From contig BRKX01000007.1 of NCBI GenBank assembly GCA_026008535.1, forward strand, positions 59,943,001 to 60,007,000: DNA of 64,000 nt, given 5' to 3'. The DNA comes from Perilla frutescens (Eukaryota; Streptophyta; Magnoliopsida; Lamiales; Lamiaceae). The first letter of the stretch is position 1; each line of letters opens with the position of its first letter. Below are positions 55,917 to 64,000 of this stretch, piece by piece. Made by a program: the position numbers and the translations under genes. The notes below the pieces were generated by a model. It did no database searches. It saw only the letters and a list, made by a program, of their open reading frames with translations, and was not told where the DNA came from.

Positions 55917-58272
55917 TTAATCCTTCTTGTGATCAGTTTTCCTCCTTTTGGCAAGCGGTTCAGTGATGTCCTTTTCCTCATCCTCATCACTGCTTGATGA
56001 CTCAGTTTCAGCTGACTGGAGTCTTGGATGAGCTTGCAACCACTGGATCTGCTCAGTGTGCAGTTTAACCTGTTGCTGCAGGGAGTGGATCAGTTCTTCA
56101 TAATAAGGAGGGAGCTGGATTATTGAACTGCTTGATTGAGCATCGAACTGAACTGCTCTTGAGTCAGCTTCCTCTCCTGCTTTAGTTTCAATTAGTTCCT
56201 CAGAAGGAACTGTGTGAGATATTTCGTCCGATTCCATACTTATTTGGTAGGCAAGTTGATCATCTTTTTGACCTGACTGATCAGCTGTCTTGTCAGTATG
56301 AGCTGGCTCTGGATCAGCTGGAGGAATAGATGAGATGGCTCCTTTCCCAGCAGTTGGCTCTTGTGAAGGGGCTGTTTGGGACTCAGCTGCCACATCAAAC
56401 TAATGAGCCTTATCAGTTGATTCTTTTGACTCTTCGGGAATGATGTTGATTTCAACTTCAGCTTCGTGAGGAGATTTCTCAGAGTGAATTTCTCTTATCA
56501 CTTCATCAATGAGATCATCCACTGGTGTGAATGTTTGATCTCTTATTGTAGTTGATGGCTATCCAGATTGATGGCTTTGTGATTTCTTCATTAGCTCATT
56601 GAATAACCATTTGTGTTGAACATGGGTGTGTGTCTATCTTTCTCGTTCCCTTTCTGTAGTGATGACTGGCATTTTTAAGCCTTTAAGCGTGCACAGTTCA
56701 TCAAACACATCTTTCATCGACCTTTCAGATGGGTTTGAGCACTCTTTCCTCAGCTGTAGCTACCTCATAAGATGTTTTCCCTTAGTGATCCCGGCATTCT
56801 CACCGTCCATCCACCATAGGCTCCATTCTTCTTCTCGCCTCCAGAAGCTCATTCCATGGAATGCGAGTAATGAGAGGAAGGGCTCTGACGGATATACATG
56901 TCTCCATAAAAACCAGTAGATGTACCTGGTTAAGGTGTGGAAGAGCTGCTTATGGCCAGTTAGTTCCTGGACATAGTGTTGAGCCATATGTTTTTGTGTG
57001 GTTTCATCAGCCCATTTCTTCACGGACTCTCCTTGTGAGTAGACTCTTATATTTCCTTCAACTTGAGCCATTGGTGGGCATGTCATTTGGAAGTAATCTG
57101 CTCCAGCTCCATTGTGAGGGATCCTTCTTATAGGGATGATATCTTCTGGATTCTCGTATGGAGCCATATCCTCAATAGTTAGATTTGGTGGAACTGTTGG
57201 ATCTAGTATGGGACTTGATTCCTTTCTCTTCTTGGATTGGGGAAGTAAGATCCTTTTCCTGTTTGTTTGACCAGCTTGCCTCTTCTTTGGAGCTGCTCTG
57301 ACAGCTGCTCATCTAGCTGATTGTCCATTGATGTCAGCTCTGGTTGCAACTGAGCTTTGTTGCCTGAATCTCTTGCCTATTGGGATGTCATCATCAGAGT
57401 CATCAGTAACTTGCTTCTTTCCCTTGCCTTCAGCTGCAGACTTCTTTCTTTTTGGCTGGTTAGTTTGGTCAGGATCAATTTCCACAATTTTGAGTGGTTT
57501 TGAAATAAAGTCATTGCTCACTATAGTTTTGAACTCTGTTTCCTCAATCATCCAGGAAAAATGTTTCTCCAGAATAATGCTCACTCGACTGATGTATCTA
57601 ATTCTTTAAGGGAATTTCTTATCATCCTAGCCTCTCTCAATGATGTCAACATATCTCTTCAATTGATCAAAGAAATATTGTGCCCAGTTGATCTCCATTC
57701 GGTTGTAGATGCCGGTGCAAATCTTGTATTTTGTTTCTGACATTTCAGATTGACTGCCAGTTATCCCAACCATAATTTTTGAGGTGATGGCAGCAAGCAC
57801 CTGATATTCATCTTGAAACTTTGAGATGAGGTGATTGATTTTATAAGGTTGAGCTTCGCCTTCCTCTTTCTAGAAATCATAAGCTTCCTGGAAATTGATT
57901 TGAACTTCTTCCAGCTTGAGTCCGTTGCTAGGTAGATCGAACATGTTACTTAGTAATTCAGCTGTCACGATGATCTCATGTCATCTAACTTCAGATCTGA
58001 TTCTGTTTGGGATTTGAAGAGCCATTTGAATTTAAGAAAAATTCAGCAACCAGTTCTGGGTAAATGCGTTCTGAAAATACCTCTAGAAACGTCTTCAGCT
58101 TGGCCTGATAAAGCTTTTCTATGATCATTCCACTTAGAGGAGAAGCTTTGCAGGCTTGAAGGAATCCAGCTGGGTTGAAAAACTTGTCTCTGTCGAGCTT
58201 TTCACAAAAGGCTTTAGAGTCTTCTCCAGACTGACGAAAATTGAATCTTCTGCGAGTTGGGTTTTGAGCCAT
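55917..58272 (-). pseudogene. Env-like protein copy 1
   Basis: Starts ATG 58272 (MAQNPTRRRFNFRQSG), first frame to 57991, then a phase change; INWAQYFFDQLKRYV near 57690-57646; then one phase from 57584 to 55917 interrupted by stops near 57308, 56759 and 56400. Core words GADYFQMTCPP, YIYWFLWRHV and FHGMSFWRREEEW match copy 2. The C-terminus has a heptad-like glutamine-rich helix (EELIHSLQQQVKLHTEQIQW), an acidic run and a basic end (LAKRRKTDHKKD). No membrane segment is seen. It lies about 0.9 kb downstream of the end of pol. Confidence 0.72.
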
Positions 58273-58420
58273 AATATTTTGATGAGAGATTAATTTGTGA
58301 GGCTGATGAATTGATCTTTGAGGACTGAAGAATTTTTCTTTTGCTCAGAGACGAGAGATAGATAGGAAGGGATAAGTCGGCAGTAAAAATAAGAAACTTA
58401 TCTCGAGCATTCAGCCGCCT

Positions 58421-58428
58421 TATTTATA
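58421..58428 (-). promoter_or_regulatory. TATA-like box upstream of env-like copy 1
   Basis: TATAAATA on the minus strand, about 150 bp before ATG 58272; a CACGTG G-box is further upstream at 58585-58590. Inferred only. Confidence 0.45.
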
Positions 58429-59189
58429 GGAGATGATGGGGTTCATCCAACGGTTATGTCGTTTCGTATGCCTTGATTTCGACGGTCGGATTGATTGAAT
58501 CGACACGTCGATTGGCCTTTCATTTCTATCCATTGGGGATAAATGAGGGGAGAGAGAGAAAGTTCAACAGTAACATTTGAGTAACACGTGTTTTTACCGT
58601 TTCCACTATTGAAATTTTTAAACTTATCTTTTTTCTCTAGCAGTTTCTTCTTGGCTTGAAACTGATTACATCATCAGTTGGTTTCGACTGTAACTGATGA
58701 TGTTTTTGTTGATCAGTTCCAACTAAAATGTCTTCTCATCAGTTCCTGACTGGTCTTGACTGCTTGGACCTTCATTAAGCTGTTTCTCAGTTCAGCTATT
58801 TTCCTTCAGCTGGTTCTTGAACTGATATCTCTTTTTGAGTTGATTCCAGATCCTATGATTTCTTCATCAGTTTGATCAGTTTGCCGCTGGTATGTTCTGC
58901 ATAACTGACTGGATCATCAGTTTGAGCAAATAAACTGATGATTTAGTTGAGTTGATGGGGTAAACTGATCAGCTCTAGTTTACTTTCTCTCCACAACTTC
59001 TTGTTTCATCTCAAACTGATAGCTTATATGTCCAACTGATCAGTTTCACGACTTTTTCAGTTATGAAGTACTCATTCGGATGAGTTGAAGCCTTTTGATT
59101 CTGTTCCTCTCTTCAGCTGGAGCGGTTTCTTGGCCTTTTTCTTCCAGTTGATCGTCTTCATCCTTTGATGTTAGCTCAAGTAGCCCTAG
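58429..59189 (-). other. Sirevirus pol-env intergenic region
   Basis: No conserved frame. It is very rich in AACTGA/TCAGTT words, as are the LTR and the env-like genes. It includes the upstream region of env-like copy 1. Confidence 0.5.
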
Positions 59190-60259
59190 TTATATGCATA
59201 GCTCCATAAACCTTGCCTCAGACAATGGTTTGGTCAAGATGTCAGCTATCTGCTTCTCCGTGTTGACATATTTGATGCATATGTCCTTATTCTCGATGTG
59301 ATCTCTGATGAAGTGATGTCTTATATCAATGTGCTTAGTTCTTGAATGTAGAACTGGATTCTGAGATATTGCAATTGCACTATTATTGTCACAGAATATA
59401 GGTACTTCTTCAGTTTCGACTTTGTAGTCCTTCAACTGTTGCTTCATCCAGAGTATCTGAGCACAGCAGCTTCCCGCAGCTACATATTCTGCTTCAGTTG
59501 TTGACGTGACAACTGAGTGCTGCTTCTTACTAAACCAGGATATCAGTTTGCTTCCAAGAAACTGACATGCTCCGCTGGTGCTTTTTCTGTCGATCTTGCA
59601 TCCACCAAAGTCTGAATCTGAATAACCAATTAGACTCAAACTATCATCTCTGTGATACCATATTCCAAGATTTATGGTTCCTTTGAGATATTTGATAATC
59701 CTTTTTGCTGCTTCAAGGTGGCTTTTCTTTGGGTTGGCTTGAAACCGTGCGCATAGAGCGACTGAGTAGGAGATGTCTGGTCGGCTAGCTGTTAGATAAA
59801 GTAGCGACCCAATGATTCCTCTGTAATATGTTTGGCTAACTGATTTTCCTTCTTCATCAAGAGTTAGCAGAACTGATGTATTCATAGGAATCTTGAGAGT
59901 TTTTCCTTTACTTACGTCAAACTTCTTGACTAGCTCTTTAGTGTACTTGGCCTGGTTGATAAAGATCCCATCTTTCAGCTGCTTCACTTGGAGTCCTAGG
60001 AAGAATGTCATTTCTCCCATCATGCTCATCTCAAATTCGCTTTGCATCAGTTGAGCGAATCATGTGCATAGATCTTTACTTTTTGATCCAAAAATTATGT
60101 CATTCACATAAATTTGAACCATTAAGATCTTAGTTGATCGTTCTATTTGGAATAGAGTTCGATCAATAACTCCCTTTTGAAACCCATTTTTCAGCAAAAA
60201 TGTTGTGAGAGTTTCATACCATGCTCTAGGAGCTTGTTTCAGTCTGTAGAGAGCTTTCT
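59190..60259 (-). pseudogene. Sirevirus pol: second half of RT and RNase H
   Basis: Minus strand. From the solo-LTR junction at 60259 the RT continues with RLKQAP and the active-site region near 60110 (the Y-V-D-D motif here reads YVND), a TGA at about 60060, then an open frame 60047-59190 with GEMTFFLGLQVKQ, GSLLYLTASRPDISY, RNase H words SDSDFGGCKIDRKSTSGACQ and TEAEYVAAGSCCAQ, and ADILTKPL near the end. Typical Sirevirus C-terminus. Confidence 0.85.
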
Positions 60260-61466
60260 TGATACGACTCGGACTATGCTAGGACGAATCTTGAGAACGT
60301 AGAGGAAGACTTCTGGATACAAAACACGTCAGCGAATGAAGGGCTTCAATCCGACTCGATAAACAATGGAAAAATAGACAATCTAGACAACTAAAATACC
60401 TAGAAAACGACACGAACTATGTAACATGACACCAAAGGTTTAGGGGCTGAATAGGGATGAATTATAGGCTGGATTTTGGATGGAATTTCGTGTGTGAAAG
60501 CTTGGTGAAGAATGGTTTGGGTAGATAGGATATGTTAGAGTTGTAATGAACTTACGGATGAAAAGAACAGGTGACTTTGTTGTAGAAGCTTGAACTCGAT
60601 CTTGTGGAGTTGATGGTGATATGGACGACAGTGAGGATGATGGACGTCGATGGTGGCTGGACGGCGATGATGAAGTAGATGTGAATCACAACCCGAAAGT
60701 TGCCTTGAATCTCGAACGTACGCAATGCCAAATTCTTTAAGTTGATCTTCAAGTAGCGAGTCTCCGACAATCCCTCAATATGGATAGGCAAATTCCCTTT
60801 GATAAAACCTAGAATTGCTAGTTCTAAGAGTATGAATTTTGAATCAAACTCACAAAAATTTAACGGGGTTGAGACGATATTGAAAGCAAAGCTTAATTAA
60901 TCAAATATAGTCTAAAGTATCAATGTAACAATGATCCCCTATTTATAAGACTATAGGGAACGAAAATAAACATAAAAAAGGCTCAAAAATTGATCCAAAA
61001 GGGATCTCTAACTATACTAGAAAGTTCCCTAAACTAGAATTCAATTCAAGGTAGGAAATTGCCTTAAATACATTTCTAGTCAAACCTATGTAATTAATGG
61101 ATGAAAATTACATCAAAATTAAATAAAAATCTGAACTAAACTATAGTCTAACATAATTAAATAAATACTATAGTCTAAATAAAATTCAACCCCTAATTAA
61201 ATTAATTAAAGGGTCGAAAATCTGATCCCGTGCACGCACAACTCGACGAGTTCTTCATGTTCTCTTCTTCAAACCTTGATCTCCAATATTTAATTGTTAA
61301 CAAAGTAACAATTTTGGGGGTGCTCTTAACTTCTTTATCATCCTTGAACTTCTTACACACAAATGCTTGAAAATATCCTTGCAATTGTATTGCTTGAAGT
61401 TATGTAATTGGACTTGGTATTTGCAGCTCCGGGTTAGGTTCTAGAAGTCTTGTCATAGACGTATCA
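60260..61466 (-). mobile_element. Solo LTR of family G inserted in Sirevirus RT
   Basis: 1207 bp, TGATACG...CGTATCA, perfect target duplication TTTCT at 60255-60259 and 61467-61471. Minus-strand sequence matches the LTRs at 9772 and 34301, including the Leu-rich read-through tail, the TATA region and CTTAAAGAATTTGGC. No internal sequence remains, so it is the product of LTR-LTR recombination after insertion. Confidence 0.9.
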
Positions 61467-62412
61467 TTTCTTTAGTTTGAAGACTTGATCACCAATTTCA
61501 AAGCCTGGCGGTTGCTCGACATACACGTCCTCCTTGAGCATTCCTTGAAGAAAAGCACTCTTGACATCCATTTGGTAGACTGTGAAATTGAAGTGAGCTG
61601 CATAGGCTAGGAACAGTCTGATGGATTCCAACCTTGCAACTGGTGCAAATGTCTCATCAAAGTCAATCCCTTCACTTTGTGAGTATCCTTTGGCTACCAG
61701 TCTAGCCTTGTTCTTTGTGATCATTCCTTGTTCATCCAGTTTGTTGCGAAAAACCCATTTTGTACTAATGACCTTCTAGGTTTTTGGTCTATCAACAAGA
61801 AACCATACGTCATTTCTTGTGAACTGATTGAGTTCTTCTTGCATGGCCATGATCCAGTCTGAATCTTCTAAGACTTCTTTGACGTTTGCCGGTTCAGTTT
61901 GAGATGTGAAGCATGTGAACAATGCATGCTCAGTTGAACTTCTGGTTTGAACTCGACTTCTTGGGTGACCAACTATCTTGTCAGTTGGATGGCTTCGGAG
62001 CCATTTGGGAAAGATAGTTTCAACTGGTTCCACTATGGTAACGTCATCAGTTACCCTTTCATCAGTAGGTTTGGCATCTTCATCAGTTCTTCCCCCTATT
62101 TCAGTTGTGGGGTTTATGGTCTCAGCACGATTTGTGTCTTCATTGACCATATTGTTCTCAACTGGTTTAGTACCAGTTTCATTGCCTTCTTCTAGTGAAA
62201 CTTCAAGCCGCTCTGGAACAATGTGATCCACATAGTCCTGCGAGTTCTCAGTTTCACTAGGTAGTACTTGAACTGATGTGTCTATTGTTTCTTTGTTCCT
62301 ATACTCATTAGCAAATTCATCAAATACCACATGACATGTTATTTCCATAACAAGAGTTTATTTGTTGAACACTCTGTAAGCTTGTGCATGAGGTGAATTA
62401 TACCCAAGGAAT
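61467..62412 (-). pseudogene. Sirevirus pol: integrase end, linker and first half of RT
   Basis: Minus strand, same phase as the frame beyond the solo LTR. From 62400: AYRVFNKRTL, CHVVFDEFANEY, a long acidic Ser/Thr linker, then RT starting DSDWIMAMQEELNQFTRNDV (near 61865), a stop near 61774, LVAKGYSQSEGIDFDETFAP and YQMDVKSAFLQG (catalytic Asp near 61565). It ends at the solo LTR within FKLKK. Confidence 0.85.
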
Positions 62413-62416
62413 ATTT
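62390..62416. repeat. Palindrome at the inversion junction
   Basis: ATACCCAAG and CTTGGGTAT arms around GAATATTT; the coding word for IFLGY appears on both strands, marking the fold-back point. Confidence 0.75.
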
Positions 62417-63655
62417 CTTGGGTATATTGGCTACTCTATTGACTTCACTAAAGACTCCTGCAGCATAAGAGACAAGTCAACTGGAGTAATTCTTCTCACT
62501 GGCATAAGAAGAGACAACATGTACATTGTTAACTGGTCAACCGGCTACTCAGAAGCTTGCTTTCTTTCAAAGGGATCAACTGAAGCAAGCTGGCTATGGC
62601 GTCGACGACTAAACCACCTCAACTTCAAAACAATCAACTACCTAGCCAAGAAAGAGCTAGTTGAGGGGCTTCCTAAGGAAATATATAAGAAAGCAGGTGC
62701 ATGTGGACCATGCCAAAAAGGGAAGCAAGTGAAGTCATCCTTCAAGAATAGGAGTCATCCACCAGGCACAACTGATTGCCTCCAACTGCTACATATGGAT
62801 CTGTTTGGTCCAGTCAGACCATAGACACCAAAAGGCAAAAGATTCACTCTTATAGTAGTGGATGATTTCTCTAGATATACGTGGGTGAAATTCTTGAAAA
62901 GCAAAGATGAAACTTACGACAAGCTAACGGCGTTGATCAAAAGGCTACAAACTGAAAAAGAAAGATCAGTTCAAAGGATTCACTCCAACAATGGAACTGA
63001 ATTTGTGAATCAACAAATGATCAGGTTTCTCAACCAACTTGGAATCACTCATGAACACTCAGCTGCAAAAACTCCACAACAAACGGTGTAGCTGAACGGT
63101 GAAACTGAATGCTTAAAGAAGCAGCTCGAGCAATGATAACTGATGCCAACATAGCTGAAGGATATTGGGCTGAAGCAGTCAACACAGCATGCCACACTCA
63201 AAATCGAAGTGCAATAGTCGCCGCATATGACAAAACACCCTATGAGCTATATAAGGGTCGTAAGCCTTCCATCTCATATTTTAAAGTATTTGGCTGTAAA
63301 TGTTATATTCACAAAAATGGCAAGACTCAACTAAAAGCTTTCAGTGTAAAGCTGATGAGGGAATATTCCTTGGGTATAATTCACCTCATGCACAAGCTTA
63401 CAGAGTGTTCAACAAACGAACTCTTGTTGTGGAAATAACATGTCATGTGGTATTTGATGAATTTGCTAATGAGTACAGGAACAAAGAAACAATAGACACA
63501 TCAGTTCAAGTACTACCTAGTGAAACTGAGAACTCGCAGGACTATGTGGATCACATTTTTCCAGAGCGGCTTTAAGTTTCACTAGAAGAAGGTAATGAAA
63601 CTGGTACTAAACCAGTTGAGAACAATATGGTCAATGAAGACACAAATCGTGCTGA
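62413..63655 (+). pseudogene. Inverted Sirevirus segment: pre-integrase and integrase
   Basis: Plus strand, opposite to the rest of the element. Pre-integrase zinc site (LWRRRLNHLNFKTINYL, CGPCQKGKQVKSSF, 62595-62745), integrase core (LLHMDLFGPV near 62790, DDFSRYTWVKF at 62861, SNNGTEFVNQQM near 62987 with Asp changed to Asn, then stops near 63090 and 63107), then YELYKGRKPSISYFKVFGC and the linker CHVVFDEFANEY. The last about 280 bp (63378-63655) are an inverted copy of 62120-62412. Several stops. Non-functional. Confidence 0.82.
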
Positions 63656-63906
63656 CTAATGCTGAGTAGTTTGTGTTTTAGTCCATCCACGTGGGAGACT
63701 CCATTTATTACAACTTTTCCCTTGACCACGAACCCTTCTCTAATAGTTCGACTTTTTGAGTTGTCTCCAAATGTGACAAGTGGATCTTTGACTTTTTTAT
63801 AACCGTCGAGATCTTCTCTGTCTCCGGTCATGTGCTTGGAGCACCCGCTATCTAGATACCAAATGTCTTTGGCTTTCTTCATAGATAGGATGCTCTTATC
63901 CTGCAA
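63656..63906 (-). pseudogene. Sirevirus protease region
   Basis: Minus strand, normal orientation again: KDIWYLDSGCSKHMTGDRED (active site D-S-G near 63845) and GLKHKLLSISQ, where the normal match stops at the inversion junction near 63656. Sirevirus/copia retropepsins have D-S/T-G in this place. Confidence 0.85.
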
Positions 63907-64000
63907 AAATAAGAATTAGAATTTAGGGACCCATTTCATATCGGGTCCTTGTTGATATATCAAGCTTTTTGGAATCCAAACTTGCCAAACTTTCAGCTTT
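63907..64000 (-). pseudogene. Sirevirus gag-protease linker, runs off the window
   Basis: Minus-strand sequence continues upstream of the protease with wording similar to the Sirevirus gag-pol linker (SISTRTRYEMGP or the alternative phase YQQGPDMKWVPK). The zinc-knuckle part of gag would lie beyond 64000. Confidence 0.55.

Larger units (their letters stand above)
36999..64000 (-). mobile_element. Sirevirus (SIRE-type Ty1/copia) with three env-like genes; 5' end outside window
   Basis: The 3' LTR (36999-38713) abuts a classic Sirevirus polypurine tract. Going upstream on the minus strand: three env-like genes (39204-58272), RNase H/RT (59190-62412), an inverted integrase segment (62413-63655) and protease (63656-63906). 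Interrupted by a Tekay element (42806-55020) and a solo LTR (60260-61466). Excluding these, more than 13 kb lie in the window. Gag and the 5' LTR are not reached. Pol has several stops. The target duplication on the left should be AAGGC (36994-36998); its partner lies outside. Confidence 0.85.

Overview
This is a gene-poor, AT-rich window of a plant nuclear genome. The evidence is the mix of plant-specific elements: an Athila retrotransposon with a tRNA-Asp primer site, a chromodomain (Tekay-type) Ty3/gypsy element, a Sirevirus, a Ty1/copia element primed by initiator tRNA-Met, a Stowaway-like MITE, a FAR1-type transposase-derived gene, and pieces of plant genes including an HD-ZIP III homeobox gene. 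A eudicot is likely; the species cannot be told from the sequence. I see no intact ordinary host gene. The only long intact reading frame is the copia polyprotein.

Layout. 1-5229 is AT-rich intergenic DNA with a 262-bp Stowaway-like MITE (3217-3478). 5230-26984 is an old Athila element (target duplication ACCAT) with degenerate gag and protease and no reverse transcriptase or integrase. Two elements are nested in it: a rearranged Ty3/gypsy element, called family G here (9772-15233, duplication TGATA), and a young full-length copia element on the minus strand (15911-25276, duplication CTTTC, LTRs of 1424 bp each with about nine differences, intact polyprotein). 26985-29771 holds a broken FAR1/MULE-type gene with a probable 5'-UTR intron. 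29772-34300 looks like a CACTA-type transposon (subterminal ACTACGG/CCGTAGT arrays) carrying same-strand fragments of four unrelated host genes: MnmA-like tRNA thiolase, a small twin-cysteine protein, glycyl-tRNA synthetase and an HD-ZIP III homeobox gene. At its right end a second family-G element begins (34301). Its gag is split by a large minus-strand Sirevirus (36999 to beyond 64000).

The Sirevirus is the most unusual object. Downstream of pol it carries three diverged tandem copies of an env-like (post-pol) gene, at 58272-55917, 55576-41307 (split) and 40844-39204, each preceded by a TATA-like motif. A 12.2-kb Tekay element on the plus strand (42806-55020) sits inside copy 2. The Tekay element has an additional reading frame between its primer site and gag (46528-47301) and a gag-pol broken by several stops and two frameshifts. 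A solo LTR of family G (60260-61466, duplication TTTCT) sits in the Sirevirus reverse transcriptase. The Sirevirus pre-integrase/integrase segment (about 62413-63655) is inverted and flanked by an inverted duplication.

Insertion order can be read from nesting: CACTA, then G2, then the Sirevirus, then Tekay and the solo LTR; and separately Athila, then G1 and copia. Divergence between LTR pairs, judged by eye, agrees: Athila most, G1 and Tekay about 2-3%, copia about 0.6%.
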